32,475 nucleotides of DNA from Candidatus Kuenenia stuttgartensis (GTDB lineage Bacteria > Planctomycetota > Planctomycetia > Pirellulales > UBA1268), in assembly GCA_945883745.1 (NCBI GenBank), contig CAMCYH010000030.1:1-32475 (forward strand). Direction: 5' to 3'. The position numbers and the translations under genes were made by a program. The notes beneath the pieces are model-generated. The model was not told where the DNA came from. It worked only from the letters and a program-made list of their open reading frames with translations, and did no database searches. Each line of letters starts with the position of its first letter. The stretch's first letter is position 1. Below, one piece after another: positions 24,065 to 32,475 of this stretch.

Positions 24065-25093
24065 GTGCCGGCTCACCACACCGCCTGGCTGTTTGCGATT
24101 GCCGTGATGACCATGGCAGGCAGCGAAAGCGGTAATTCCCGCGCTGAACCCTGGTCGGACAGCGTCGGGACTACCCGTGTCGCCCCCCGCGGGCTCGATG
24201 ATCGTGTGCCGGGGGGCAATCCCCGCGATCTCGACGGCGACCCGCTGGCCGGTGACGACGATCCCGATCGGCAGGCCGATCGCCGCATCACTCGGCTGTT
24301 TGCCCGAATTATGTCCGACCCGGTCGATCCGCGGACATCGCTCGCTCTTCCCGACATTCGTGAACCCGGGCCCGACACCGCCAACTTCCCCAACAGTCCC
24401 TATACCCTGCCTCGCGGCTGGGCCTATCTCGAGACCAGTCCTTTTTTCTACACGGCAGCCGTGAGCGACCTGCAGCCCGCAACCTACAACTGGGAATACC
24501 TGTTTCGTCTCGGGCTCACTGATCGCGTCGAGTTTCGTTTTTTCGGCAACGGTCTGACTGCGACCGAAGCGTTCGGTGGGTCCCGCCACCGAACGCTCCC
24601 GCCGGCAGGACCGACAACTGGATTCTCACCCATCGTGTTCGACACAAAAATTCACTTCTGGGACGAGGCGCCCGAATACTTCATGCCGGCCACAGGCATC
24701 GAGGTCTATGTTCAAACGCCCTGGGGAAGCCCCGCCTTCGACACCGGCACGCAGCCGGGCATCATGATGCTCTTTCGCAATTCACTGCCGTGGGGCATCG
24801 AGGCCGAGTGGAATGTCGGCGTGGTCGGGGATCAGGCGGGAGTCGATGCCGCAGGCTTCATCGATGCGGTGCAATGGTCCTTCTCCAAGGAAGTGGCCGA
24901 CGGCCTCGACATCTTCGTGCAGGGGTTCAAAAACCAGGCTGCACTCCCGCGGGTAGCCAACCAGACGGTGCTCGGCGGCGGCTTCCTCAAGAGCTTTGGC
25001 CGACGGTTCGCGGTCTTCGGCAGCTGGAACGCATCGACCGACAAGGCCGGACCGGCCAGCGTCATTCAGGTCGGTGGAGCCGGAGCTTTCTGA
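24065..25093 (+). CDS. Outer-membrane beta-barrel protein (phenol MetA-like transporter family)
   Basis: This 342-residue secreted protein has a signal peptide (AWLFAIAVMTMAGSESG, ending NSRAEP). The mature part resembles the family annotated as MetA-pathway-of-phenol-degradation transporters. Features are LPRGWAYLETSPFFY, alternating hydrophobic strands such as DRVEFRFFGNGL and RFAVFGSWNAS, and a terminal Phe (GAGAF) typical of outer-membrane barrels. A poorly conserved linker (about 35-110) lies before the barrel. The GTG at 24065 is preferred because GGAG lies eight bases upstream. It is divergent from the ATPase operon, so an outer-membrane export or import role is plausible; the substrate is unknown. 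Confidence 0.75.
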   Translation: MPAHHTAWLFAIAVMTMAGSESGNSRAEPWSDSVGTTRVAPRGLDDRVPGGNPRDLDGDPLAGDDDPDRQADRRITRLFARIMSDPVDPRTSLALPDIREPGPDTANFPNSPYTLPRGWAYLETSPFFYTAAVSDLQPATYNWEYLFRLGLTDRVEFRFFGNGLTATEAFGGSRHRTLPPAGPTTGFSPIVFDTKIHFWDEAPEYFMPATGIEVYVQTPWGSPAFDTGTQPGIMMLFRNSLPWGIEAEWNVGVVGDQAGVDAAGFIDAVQWSFSKEVADGLDIFVQGFKNQAALPRVANQTVLGGGFLKSFGRRFAVFGSWNASTDKAGPASVIQVGGAGAF

Positions 25094-25177
25094 CCGGCCC
25101 TGTGCCGCTCCTCACTGAATCTTCATCCATCCTTCAACAGGGGGATGTGAGTTGTTTGCAAGAAACCGAGCGGCGGC

Positions 25178-25207
25178 TTGGTGACGGGCGGCGCGGGTTC
25201 GTACCAT
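25178..25207 (+). promoter_or_regulatory. Candidate promoter for the 172-residue protein and Nudix-CHAD-CA genes
   Basis: TTGGTG (25178-25183) and TACCAT (25202-25207) are 18 bases apart, 50 bases before the ATG at 25258. Both are partial matches to the consensus. Confidence 0.3.
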
Positions 25208-25257
25208 TCCCGATACGGCGACAGCATGAGGAGTATGAGCGTTCACGGGAAAGGCAC

Positions 25258-25776
25258 ATGGCATCGTTCGACGCATTTCGGAATGAGATAGACGCCCTGA
25301 TCCACGCGGTCGAACGTGAGGCGTCGGTCGAGGACGGTCTTTCGGGCACCCGCCAGTGTGAGGAGCGGCAGCGGCTGATTCTGGCCGGCGACGAGCACGC
25401 GATCAGAGCGCTCAGGGAGATCGTCTATCCCCGGATGGAGTATCTGGCTCTGCTCTTCTCACATGCGGCCGTGAGCCAGTCTGCCGGCGACGACTGGGAC
25501 CGCCACGAGTGCCGGCTCTGGTTTCGCAGGACCGACGACTTCCGGTGCACAGCCGACGTGATCGCCCGCATCGCGCATGACCCGGAGCCGGCCCACTATT
25601 CTGCCACGTTTACGTTTTCCATCCTGCCGGCCCATGTCACCGACGTCTGCCAGAGTTTCGAAGCATGCCGGCTCGAGTTTCTCCAGGACGACCACCTGGC
25701 GGCCTTCATTGACCGGGGAATAACACACTTCATCACCCATTATTTGCGGGCGCGGGAAAAATTTATACGAATTTGA
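25258..25776 (+). CDS. Unrecognised 172-residue cytoplasmic protein
   Basis: No family was recognised. The protein is soluble and charged, with a helical N-terminus (FRNEIDALIHAVEREASVED) and a central mixed region (ECRLWFRRTDDFRCTADVIA). A strand-like FTFSILPAH and a C-terminal helix with His residues (GITHFITHYLRAREKF) follow. The ATG at 25258 has GGGAAAGG just upstream; the frame is open further upstream into the preceding gene but shows no sensible sequence. It precedes the Nudix gene by 102 bases on the same strand. The end of the gene is locally AT-rich. Confidence 0.7.
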   Translation: MASFDAFRNEIDALIHAVEREASVEDGLSGTRQCEERQRLILAGDEHAIRALREIVYPRMEYLALLFSHAAVSQSAGDDWDRHECRLWFRRTDDFRCTADVIARIAHDPEPAHYSATFTFSILPAHVTDVCQSFEACRLEFLQDDHLAAFIDRGITHFITHYLRAREKFIRI

Positions 25777-25878
25777 TGAATCTTTCGGGCATGGTTTGGC
25801 CGACCAGAAATCCATGTCGAGGCCTGCCCGGCTGCCGGCCTGATCGCGGTTGGAACGCCACGGAAACCCTGCACGATC

Positions 25879-26301
25879 ATGAAGCACTCGTCCACACCGT
25901 CTCCCCAGCCCGTTCATCAGGCGGCCGTCGTCGCGGTACTCGACGGCCGCATCTGTCTGATCACGACCAGTAGCGGCAAACGCTGGCTCATCCCGAAAGG
26001 CAAGCGGCAGGCGGGCTGCAATCTTCGTGAGACGGCGGCCCGCGAGGCATGGGAAGAGGCGGGGCTCGTCGGCACCGTCAAGGCGGCGCCGCTGGGCGAA
26101 TACGAATTCGTCAAGTTTGGCTGTCTGCATCGCGTCGTCGTCTTTCGGATGCGGGTCCGTGAGGCCAAACGCCGCTGGCCTGAGTGTGACAAGCGGCGGC
26201 GGCGGTGGCTGCGGCCGAGCAAGGCGGTCGCCCGGGTCGCCCACGTCGAACTCCGGGAGATTCTCGCCGGACTGGAGTCGGAGATCGAACAGGCAGCCTG
26301 A
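25879..26301 (+). CDS. Nudix hydrolase (DIPP-like group)
   Basis: This 140-residue Nudix protein has the catalytic core REAWEEAG (55-62), which binds the metal, preceded by RWLIPKGKRQAG. The first Glu of the full Nudix box is Cys (position 47), a position that I recall as variable in this KRWxIPKG subgroup. Members act on nucleoside diphosphate-linked or diphosphoinositol/polyphosphate-type substrates; the actual substrate is unknown. It is 38 bases upstream of the CHAD gene, so the two are almost certainly co-transcribed, which favours a phosphate-polymer role. Confidence 0.88.
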   Translation: MKHSSTPSPQPVHQAAVVAVLDGRICLITTSSGKRWLIPKGKRQAGCNLRETAAREAWEEAGLVGTVKAAPLGEYEFVKFGCLHRVVVFRMRVREAKRRWPECDKRRRRWLRPSKAVARVAHVELREILAGLESEIEQAA

Positions 26302-26339
26302 CGCGATCGGGATGCACGCACGGGAAAGGGAAGAACACG

Positions 26340-27359
26340 ATGGTCGCTGGAGTCCAGAAACGAATCCGGGATTTGCAGGAAACAACTCCGCTGGCGGATG
26401 CCGCCCGGCGGCTGCTGGCCGTCCGGCTGGAGGCTGTCCGCGACTGCCTCGACCGTGCCTTCAACGACGGCAGCGACCGACGGAAGGCGATCCATGCCCT
26501 GCGGGTGGCGACCCGCCGCGCGGCTGCGGCGATCGACGTGTTTGGCCAGTGCCTGCCGCGGCGGGTGGCCAAGGAGATTCGGCAGGTCGTTCGCGACCTC
26601 CGCCGGGCGGTCGGCACGGCCCGCGACTGGGATGTCGTGCTGCAGGAACTCTCCCGTCAGGTGGAGCAGGGTGACACGGCCAGCCGACCGGCACACGACA
26701 TGCTCACCGGCTACGCCATTGCCCATCGGATTCCCGCCCAGCATCGGCTGTTGGCCGCCTGCCCCGATCATCCGTTCGGCTTCGACCGGCTCATGGCGCA
26801 GACCGTGGCCTCCGTTCGGCAGCGGGGATCCCAGCCGGTCGCCCTCGGCAGCCATGTGCGGCCGCTCCTGGCCCGGCTCGTCGAAGGGCTCGACGCCGCC
26901 TGCGGCAGCGGTGATGGCGACTGGACCCAGCTGCACGAGGCCCGTCTGGCAGGCAAGCGGCTCCGCTACACGCTGGAAATCGTCGAGGACTGCCTGGCGA
27001 TTTCCCCCGACAAGGCCATCGCCACGGCGCTGAGCCGGCTCCAGGAGATCCTCGGTGGCGTCAACGACGCCTTCAACGCCGGCAACCTGCTCCGCCAAAT
27101 TCTCGATGGCACCGACTCCTGCGTGCCGCACGTGATGGATCGGTATCGCGAGGTGATCGAACGGCAGATCGCCGCCCATGACGAGACGATGCGACGAGGT
27201 CGGGAGACGTTTCGGGGCTGGCTCGAGGAGTGGCACTCCCCGGCCATGCTCGACGTGCTTCGCACGATCTGCCCAGCGCTCCGGTCTCGCCCGGTGGTCT
27301 GTGCCGTCGGGCCGGACGGCGGCCTCGATGCCGCGTTACCGATCGCCCGGCCGGCCTGA
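26340..27359 (+). CDS. CHAD-domain protein (polyphosphate-binding family)
   Basis: This is a 339-residue all-helical CHAD protein. The diagnostic conserved segments are present: IHALRVATRRAAAAIDVF with His and Arg (about 50-67), RDLRRAVGTARDWDVVLQEL, and LHEARLAGKRLRYTLEI (about 202-218). The conserved basic residues form the surface that binds polyphosphate in characterised CHAD proteins, which locate to polyphosphate granules. The ATG at 26340 has AGGGAAG upstream. The gene sits between Nudix and carbonic anhydrase genes at 38-base spacings on both sides. There is no adjoining CYTH domain, which often accompanies CHAD elsewhere. Confidence 0.9.
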   Translation: MVAGVQKRIRDLQETTPLADAARRLLAVRLEAVRDCLDRAFNDGSDRRKAIHALRVATRRAAAAIDVFGQCLPRRVAKEIRQVVRDLRRAVGTARDWDVVLQELSRQVEQGDTASRPAHDMLTGYAIAHRIPAQHRLLAACPDHPFGFDRLMAQTVASVRQRGSQPVALGSHVRPLLARLVEGLDAACGSGDGDWTQLHEARLAGKRLRYTLEIVEDCLAISPDKAIATALSRLQEILGGVNDAFNAGNLLRQILDGTDSCVPHVMDRYREVIERQIAAHDETMRRGRETFRGWLEEWHSPAMLDVLRTICPALRSRPVVCAVGPDGGLDAALPIARPA

Positions 27360-27397
27360 CGCGACTACGCCGGCCTCAGCCATGGCGAGGAAAAGAA

Positions 27398-28024
27398 ATG
27401 ATCGAGGAGCTTCTTCAGGGCAACGGACGGTACCGGGCGGATGAGTTTAACCCCAACGCCGAGTACTACCACGCCATCGCCGATCACCAGACGCCGAAGG
27501 TGCTCTGGATCGGCTGTTCAGACTCACGGGTGAGCGAGCACCAGATGACCGGCTCGAAGCCCGGCACGATGTTTGTCCATCGCAACATCGCCAACATCGT
27601 GGCTTTCAACGATGTAAATATCAGCGCGATTCTCGAGTACGCGGTCGTGCATCTGGAGATCGAAGACATCATCATCTGCGGCCACACCCGGTGTGGTGGC
27701 ATCGCGGCAATCGAGGATGGGGTCCGCGAAAACTACATCGCCGACTGGCTCTGCATTGCGACAGGGGCAAAGGAGGCGGCCGACCGAATCGCCCGTGAAC
27801 GCAACCTCTCGCGGGAGGAAAAACTTGCCGTGCTGACGGAAGAGAACGTCAAGCTCCAGATCAAGCATCTTCGCAACCTGGCATTGATCCGCAACATGCA
27901 TGCCCAGGGAGAACGGCCCCGAATCCACGGCTGGCTCTACCGAGTCGAGAACGGCACGATCGACATCCTGGTGGACGGCCGCGGTTCCCCGACGGCTGTC
28001 GCGCCACCGCCAGGCCCTATTTGA
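27398..28024 (+). CDS. Beta-carbonic anhydrase
   Basis: This 208-residue enzyme interconverts CO2 and bicarbonate. The zinc site is complete: C40 with the D42/R44 dyad (CSDSR), H96 and C99 (GHTRCGG). The HRNIANIV segment is also present. Length and order are normal for bacterial beta-type enzymes. A GAGG lies upstream of the ATG at 27398. It is the last gene of the Nudix-CHAD set, and three hairpins follow. Confidence 0.93.
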   Translation: MIEELLQGNGRYRADEFNPNAEYYHAIADHQTPKVLWIGCSDSRVSEHQMTGSKPGTMFVHRNIANIVAFNDVNISAILEYAVVHLEIEDIIICGHTRCGGIAAIEDGVRENYIADWLCIATGAKEAADRIARERNLSREEKLAVLTEENVKLQIKHLRNLALIRNMHAQGERPRIHGWLYRVENGTIDILVDGRGSPTAVAPPPGPI

Positions 28025-28163
28025 GGCATCGCCCCACACAGCCGCCGGACGCCCGCCGGCGGAATGACGCGGGCAGTACCATTCGGCCGGACCCTGCGGC
28101 CGTGCCGCCCCGCTCAAAGAGCATGCCAAGGATCATGCCTAGGAGACTGTGGATAAATTCTGC

Positions 28164-28214
28164 CGCCGCAGGATGCGGCGACCTGCAACCCCGAAAACCC
28201 TCGGCGTTTTCGGG
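28164..28214. terminator. Two tandem hairpins after the carbonic anhydrase gene
   Basis: The first is a perfect 7-bp stem with a 3-base loop (CGCCGCA-GGA-TGCGGCG, 28164-28180). The second is a perfect 8-bp stem (CCCGAAAA/TTTTCGGG, 28190-28214) with a 9-base loop. They lie between convergent genes. The second has an A run on one side and a T run on the other, so it could terminate in either direction. Confidence 0.45.
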
Positions 28215-28224
28215 AGTTGCTCAA

Positions 28225-28255
28225 GTGGAAAAAGGCCATGGATGGCTTTTTCCAC
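28225..28255. terminator. Bidirectional terminator hairpin
   Basis: GTGGAAAAAG pairs perfectly with CTTTTTCCAC, then, after one bulged G, CCA pairs with TGG around a TGGA loop. This gives a 13-bp stem with A and T runs inside it. It sits between convergent genes, 13 bases from the end of the EcsC gene, so it can serve transcripts from both sides. Confidence 0.6.
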
Positions 28256-28267
28256 GGACAGCTAGGA

Positions 28268-29368
28268 TCAGTTGGCTGCGGGCTGAACCACCGCCGGTGT
28301 TGGAATGGCATCCGACTCCTCGAATCCCACCGCATCGAAGGCGGTGCGGATGCCGGCCAGAAACTCGGAGGCGTCGTTGACGGCCCGCTCGGCGCCGGCC
28401 CGCGCTGCCGACGCCACCGGGTTGGGCCGTCGGCCGACGAGCGACCGGACGACGGCTGCCGGCACGGTCGCCGTGAAACCGAGGATCGCCCCGCTCGTGT
28501 ACATCAACTGCCCCAGCGCCAGACCGAACTCTCCGAAACTGCTCTTCCGCACCGACTCCAGCGCAGGCTCGATGCCTTCCACCCGCCCGTTATCACGCAG
28601 CCATCGCTCCTGAAAGATCCGGCGGGCGGTCTCGTCGACGGAGTGCATGAACGTGGAGTCGAAGAGAAACGAGACTGCGGATCCGACGACCGGAATGAAA
28701 TCGAGCGCCTCTTCGGCGAGCATATTGCGACTCGTTCGTTCGATCAGCTCCTGTTCGCCCTCAATCGAGTCGGCGTGGGTGTCGATGGCATAATGGAGCC
28801 GACGAAGCACGTCCTGCCGCTCGGCCGGATTCTGCAGCATCGCGATCTCGAGGATGTCGATGACGATCGCATGATCGGCGGTCGAATCGAGACGATAGCC
28901 GTAGCAGTGTCCGATCCGGGCGATCGACCGCAACGCCGCGATCAGCTGCTGCGGCACGTGAAACAGGGGCCCACCGAGGCTGAAGGCTGCCGACTCGACC
29001 ACGGCGAATCGCTCGGCCCGGGCGGAGAACCCGGCTGCCAGCCGGTCGCAGAAAGACAACGGGGCGGTGGACAGTTCGGTGATGTCGGCCACGCCGGCCG
29101 CCCGTGCGACCTCGCCGACGGAGTCAGCTTTCGAGGCCACCCGCTCCATCGAGGTCACGAGCCTCGCGACGACCCGCCTCGGGATGAAGTGCCCGACCAT
29201 CCATGTGACCGGCGCCGTGGCCGTGTCGATCGCTGCCGCCAGGCGACTCGGCGCTGCGCTTTTCCAGGTCGCAATGGCCGCGATCTGGGCTGCCTCGTAG
29301 CTCTCTTCACGGGACACGAGCGGACTGACCTCGGCGACGCCGTTGCAGGAATCGTGGGAATGGTTCAT
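28268..29368 (-). CDS. EcsC-family protein
   Basis: This is a 366-residue protein with the EcsC pattern: an N-terminal region with PVTWMVGHFIPRRVVARL and VARAAGVADITELSTAPLSFCDRLA. A glycine/hydrophobic stretch (FSLGGPLFHVPQQLIAALRS) and the segment EEALDFIPVVGSAVSFLFDSTFM follow. A hydrophobic segment lies near the C-terminus (YTSGAILGFTATVPAAVV). The family is named after a Bacillus ABC-exporter operon gene, but its own function is not established. The ATG at 29368 has AGAGGAG upstream. It is a separate transcription unit facing the CHAD/carbonic anhydrase set. Confidence 0.85.
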   Translation of the reverse strand: MNHSHDSCNGVAEVSPLVSREESYEAAQIAAIATWKSAAPSRLAAAIDTATAPVTWMVGHFIPRRVVARLVTSMERVASKADSVGEVARAAGVADITELSTAPLSFCDRLAAGFSARAERFAVVESAAFSLGGPLFHVPQQLIAALRSIARIGHCYGYRLDSTADHAIVIDILEIAMLQNPAERQDVLRRLHYAIDTHADSIEGEQELIERTSRNMLAEEALDFIPVVGSAVSFLFDSTFMHSVDETARRIFQERWLRDNGRVEGIEPALESVRKSSFGEFGLALGQLMYTSGAILGFTATVPAAVVRSLVGRRPNPVASAARAGAERAVNDASEFLAGIRTAFDAVGFEESDAIPTPAVVQPAAN

Positions 29369-29535
29369 CGCGTCGCTCCTCTGGTTGCTGCGTCATCGAC
29401 GCCCCGTGGCGGGGTATCACCTGTCGAAGAGTCTGTTCACCCGACCGACTGCCCGCAACTCCCACGGCATGATTCTCACAATTTCCCCTCACGTGGCGAT
29501 CCGCCCGCGATACCCGGTCGCAAACCCGGGCACCC

Positions 29536-29697
29536 TCAGGAATCCCGGGGCGTTGGTTCCTTGGGCACACCGCGGATCCGACAGCGGTCGCTGCAATAGC
29601 GAACCTGCTCCCAGCACCGCTCCCATTTTTTCCGCCAGGTGAACGGTCGGTTGCAGACGGGACAGACTTTTTCCGGTCGCGGGCTGCGACGGCTCAT
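29536..29697 (-). CDS. DUF2256 zinc-ribbon protein
   Basis: This 53-residue protein contains the complete DUF2256 signature: C12-PV-C15, then the [20 protein letters not shown] segment with C28, C35 and C39. The cysteines probably bind zinc; the function is unknown. Its ATG overlaps the cstA stop by 4 bases (ATGA), so it is translated with cstA. Confidence 0.9.
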   Translation of the reverse strand: MSRRSPRPEKVCPVCNRPFTWRKKWERCWEQVRYCSDRCRIRGVPKEPTPRDS

Positions 29698-31592
29698 GAC
29701 CCAACCGTCACCCGCGAAGCCGTACGCTCCAGCGGTGGAAGCGGCTCTTCCATGATGCTCTTGACCCGTGGCCAGAGCAGCACGGCCTCGACCATCATCC
29801 ATCCCTCGAGCAGCAGCATCACAGCCGCCACCGCCACAAGCATCCAATTGCCCGCGTTCACCCAACGCTGTATGTCGTAGAGCAGCGCCCAGGCGGGCAT
29901 TGCCAGCATGAAGACAGCCGGCACAGCGGCCATCCAGGTCGGCAGGCCACGACGGTGGAGGTAAAAGCAGATCACGATGAGCGAGAGACCGGCGAGAATC
30001 TGGTTCGTCGCGCCGAAGAGCGGCCACAGGATGAGGCCACCGGTGCCGAGCGTGTCGTAGGTCCAGGGCTTGCCGGGGGCGGGCATGAGGGCGAGCAGGA
30101 AGGCCGACGACACGGCAAAGAGCGTGGCTCCGTGGGGCGTGGTAAGCCAGCGGAGCGGATTGAGCGGCGACGCCCGCTGCGGACCTCCGGTGTTGACGAG
30201 AAGCGTGCCCGCCAGTTCCTGCACGACATATCGCTGGAGCCGTGTGGCGGTATCGAGCGTAGTGCCGGCGAAGCTGGCCACGAGCACGCCCATGAGTGCG
30301 CGGGAAAACGTGGCTTCTATCCCGAGGGCCTCGAGGAAGTTGCCCGAACCGACCACGAACGCCGCGATCGCCGCTCCGCCGGTGACCTTCGTCCAGTCGG
30401 CATAGATCGTGCTCCACAACGGTTCGCCGGTGAGCCCCGGGTAGGACTGTTGCCAGCCCAACCCGATGCCGGCACCGACGGCGACGATCACCAGCGTCGC
30501 CAGGAATGCCTCCAGCAGCATCGACCCATATCCAACGGCATGCGCGTCGGTCTCGCACCGCAGCTGTTTGCTGCTCGTGCCCGAGCTGACGAGACAGTGG
30601 AATCCACTGATCGCCCCGCAGGCGATCGTCACAAACAGAAATGGCACGATCGGCGGTGCCCCGGTCGGATGCAGATTGACGGCCGGCGCGACCATCGCCA
30701 ACGGCTGGCGACCAGCTCCGTCCCCCGCATCCGGACCACCGACGAACGCCACCGCCACGAGACCGACCACGATCAGCCCGAGGCTGGCGATGAGTTGCAG
30801 GCTGTTGATGTAGTCCCGTGGCTGGAGCAGCACCCAGACGGGCAGCACGCTGGCGACATAGCAGTAGGCCAAGAGCACCGCCACCCAGGCCCACACCGGC
30901 CAGGCGGCCACGGTTCCATTGATGGAGCGAATCGCATCACCGAGCCAGCCACCGGTCCAGGCAAGGCCCGGGCAGCCGGCCCCGAGCCAGACCGTGGCGA
31001 TCATCACGGCGAGCGCGGCAACGCTTGGCACGAGCAGGTTGCGCCCCGCCCGATGCACCCGCACCCCGATCCACACGGCGATCGGGATCTGGAGAAAGAC
31101 CGGCAGCACCGACTCGGGAAACTGCACGAACACACTCGCGATCACCCAGCCGAAGATGGCGAGCACCACCCACAGGGCAAAGAGCAGAAGCACCAGAAAC
31201 AAAAGCCGCACCCGCGGGTTGAGCAGCCGGCCGGCCACCTCGCCGATCGTCATCCCCCTATTCCGGCAGCTGACGACGAGCGCCGCCATATCGTGCATCG
31301 CGCCGACGAAGATCGAGCCGATGAGCACCCACACCAGCGCCGGCAGCCAGCCCCACATGATCGCCAGCGCCGGCCCGACGATCGGCCCGGTGCCGGCGAT
31401 ACTCGTGAAGTGGTGGCCGAAGACGATCGCCGGCGGCGTTGGCACGTAATCGACGTCGTCGCACAGTTCGACGCTCGGCATCGGGCTGGCGGCGTCGAGC
31501 CGGAAAATCCGCGTCGCCAGCCACCGTCCGTAGGTGGCGTAGCCGGCGATCAAAAGCAGAGCCGCACCAAGAACAAGCGCGAAGACAGTCAT
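29694..31592 (-). CDS. cstA: Carbon starvation protein CstA (peptide/pyruvate transporter family)
   Basis: This is a 632-residue inner-membrane protein with many helices and the CstA signatures [20 protein letters not shown] and [20 protein letters not shown] near the N-terminus. [20 protein letters not shown] and [14 protein letters not shown] appear later. E. coli CstA takes up peptides and related proteins import pyruvate during starvation. The frame is open up to 31778, but the membrane protein begins at [17 protein letters not shown], so the ATG at 31592 was chosen; no strong ribosome site is seen. It overlaps the DUF2256 gene and is divergent from trxB. Confidence 0.93.
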   Translation of the reverse strand: MTVFALVLGAALLLIAGYATYGRWLATRIFRLDAASPMPSVELCDDVDYVPTPPAIVFGHHFTSIAGTGPIVGPALAIMWGWLPALVWVLIGSIFVGAMHDMAALVVSCRNRGMTIGEVAGRLLNPRVRLLFLVLLLFALWVVLAIFGWVIASVFVQFPESVLPVFLQIPIAVWIGVRVHRAGRNLLVPSVAALAVMIATVWLGAGCPGLAWTGGWLGDAIRSINGTVAAWPVWAWVAVLLAYCYVASVLPVWVLLQPRDYINSLQLIASLGLIVVGLVAVAFVGGPDAGDGAGRQPLAMVAPAVNLHPTGAPPIVPFLFVTIACGAISGFHCLVSSGTSSKQLRCETDAHAVGYGSMLLEAFLATLVIVAVGAGIGLGWQQSYPGLTGEPLWSTIYADWTKVTGGAAIAAFVVGSGNFLEALGIEATFSRALMGVLVASFAGTTLDTATRLQRYVVQELAGTLLVNTGGPQRASPLNPLRWLTTPHGATLFAVSSAFLLALMPAPGKPWTYDTLGTGGLILWPLFGATNQILAGLSLIVICFYLHRRGLPTWMAAVPAVFMLAMPAWALLYDIQRWVNAGNWMLVAVAAVMLLLEGWMMVEAVLLWPRVKSIMEEPLPPLERTASRVTVGS

Positions 31593-31617
31593 CGTGACGG
31601 AAGCCCTGGAACACGCC

Positions 31618-31648
31618 TTGAAGGCAGAGGGGACTGAGAGCCTATACT
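31618..31648 (+). promoter_or_regulatory. Candidate promoter for trxB
   Basis: TATACT (31643-31648) is a strong -10 match; TTGAAG (31618-31623) is a reasonable -35 at a long 19-base spacing. The leader to the trxB ATG would be about 95 bases. It lies in the 154-base gap between the divergent cstA and trxB. Confidence 0.4.
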
Positions 31649-31746
31649 GTTGAACTCTTGTCATCATGGCGAATCGTCGGCGAGTCGTCGATCGCGACAC
31701 CGCAGATGGCCGGGTACCACCATATCTGTCACGGAACGGAGATTTC

Positions 31747-32475
31747 ATGCCCCCCACGGAAGAAAACCTCGTCATCATCGGCAGCGGGCCGGCCGGCTGG
31801 TCGGCCTCGATCTATGCCGCCCGCGCGCAGCTTCAGCCGCTCTGCTTCGAGGGGGCAATTACCGAGAAGAACCGGATGGCCGGCACGCTTCCCCTCGGTC
31901 AATTGGCCCTGACAAGCGAGGTCGAAAACTACGCCGGCTTCCCGGCGGGCAACCTGGGGGCGTTCCTCGACTCGGCTCTTCCCCAAGACCGCCGGATCAT
32001 GATGCCGCCTCACGAGGGGCATGGCGTCACGGGGCCGGAGTTGATGGAGCTCATGCGGCAGCAGGCAGTGAACTTCGGCACGCGGATCGTAACCGACGAC
32101 ATCGTGAAGGTCGATTTCTCGAAGCGGCCCTTCGCGCTCTATCCGTCGGAAGGCGAGCCCGTGCTTGCGAAGGCGGTGATCGTGGCCACCGGCGCCAGCG
32201 CCAACTGGCTCGGCCTGCCCAGCGAGGAGCACTTCAAGAATCGGGGCGTGAGCGCCTGCGCCGTCTGCGACGGGGCCCTGCCGCGGTTTCGCAACCAGCC
32301 GCTGGTGGTCGTGGGGGGCGGCGACTCCGCCGTCGAAGAGGCGACGTATCTCACGAAGTTCGCCAGCACGGTTCACCTCGTGCACCGACGGAACGCGCTG
32401 CGGGCCTCGAAGATCATGGCGCAGCGGGCCTTCGACAATCCCAAAATCCAGATCCACTTCGACAGCGGGCTCGCC
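31747..32475 (+). CDS. trxB: Thioredoxin reductase, 5' part (continues past window)
   Basis: This NADPH-dependent flavoenzyme keeps thioredoxin reduced. The visible 243 residues contain the FAD-binding [17 protein letters not shown] near the start and ENYAGFP. The redox-active pair is CAVC (in [11 protein letters not shown]), and the NADPH site is [16 protein letters not shown]. Between AGFPAG and [12 protein letters not shown] there is an insert of about 23 residues ([13 protein letters not shown] and following) absent from E. coli TrxB; I recall a similar loop in planctomycete homologues. The ATG at 31747 has GGAG five bases upstream. The gene runs off the end of the window. Confidence 0.93.
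   Translation, partial: MPPTEENLVIIGSGPAGWSASIYAARAQLQPLCFEGAITEKNRMAGTLPLGQLALTSEVENYAGFPAGNLGAFLDSALPQDRRIMMPPHEGHGVTGPELMELMRQQAVNFGTRIVTDDIVKVDFSKRPFALYPSEGEPVLAKAVIVATGASANWLGLPSEEHFKNRGVSACAVCDGALPRFRNQPLVVVGGGDSAVEEATYLTKFASTVHLVHRRNALRASKIMAQRAFDNPKIQIHFDSGLA

Noticed and set aside
25990..26070. Cys in place of the first Glu of the Nudix box
   Set aside because: The catalytic REAWEEAG is intact and this position varies in the KRWxIPKG subgroup, so inactivation is not supported.
28217..29599. 460-codon open frame opposite the EcsC-family gene
   Set aside because: Shadow frame running through a terminator-like hairpin; no recognisable protein, while the opposite strand has a good ribosome site and EcsC motifs.
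29955..31637. 560-codon open frame opposite cstA
   Set aside because: The translation is a low-complexity Arg/His/Asp-rich string, the mirror of the membrane protein CstA; no start context or motif.

Overview
The window looks like chromosomal DNA of a planctomycete, most like the Pirellulales. This is inferred from gene content and protein style: high GC, a CdsA ending in a GLGG/LDLVD variant, a TrxB with an extra loop after its ENYAGFP segment, and LptE- and BamD-like lipoproteins that imply an outer membrane. No rRNA, tRNA, CRISPR array or insertion sequence was seen.

Positions 1-9106 are a plus-strand housekeeping block: the end of cdsA, then phoH, a 7TM-HD (PgpH-type) membrane phosphohydrolase, ybeY, a CNNM/CBS/CorC membrane protein, recO, a BamD-like TPR lipoprotein and lptE. 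Most junctions are tight. recO and the BamD-like gene form one uninterrupted reading frame. A minus-strand Phd/VapC-type toxin-antitoxin pair follows (9117-9808), with a recognisable promoter and palindromic operator, then a secreted NTF2-like protein. folP-proA is a translationally coupled pair (10603-12746). A 350-base intergenic stretch carries a dispersed repeat (second copy at 907-1024) and a structured inverted repeat. After it come a secreted prolyl oligopeptidase and a Cax-type antiporter.

Positions 16377-23729 are the most unusual part. A minus-strand operon encodes, in order of transcription, a small membrane protein with a VPQNNP motif, a small PacL/DUF1490/DUF6110-like protein, an intact P1B-type metal ATPase, a second full-length P-type ATPase homologue that has lost every catalytic signature, a small two-helix membrane protein and a second VPQNNP paralogue. 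A convergent gene encodes a DUF454 (YbaN-like) membrane protein with an HMA-like N-terminus. All three large proteins carry HMA-like domains without the metal-binding CxxC. The layout recalls P1B-ATPase loci built around small membrane partners, such as mycobacterial PacL-Ctp and the fez (ferrosome) clusters. A ferrosome-like or effluxosome-like metal system with a pseudo-ATPase subunit is proposed as a hypothesis.

Divergent from that operon runs a plus-strand set: an outer-membrane beta-barrel protein, an unrecognised 172-residue protein, a Nudix hydrolase, a CHAD-domain (polyphosphate-binding family) protein and a beta-carbonic anhydrase. It is closed by three consecutive hairpins facing a convergent EcsC-family gene. 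The window ends with cstA overlapping a DUF2256 zinc-ribbon gene on the minus strand, and the start of trxB on the plus strand.
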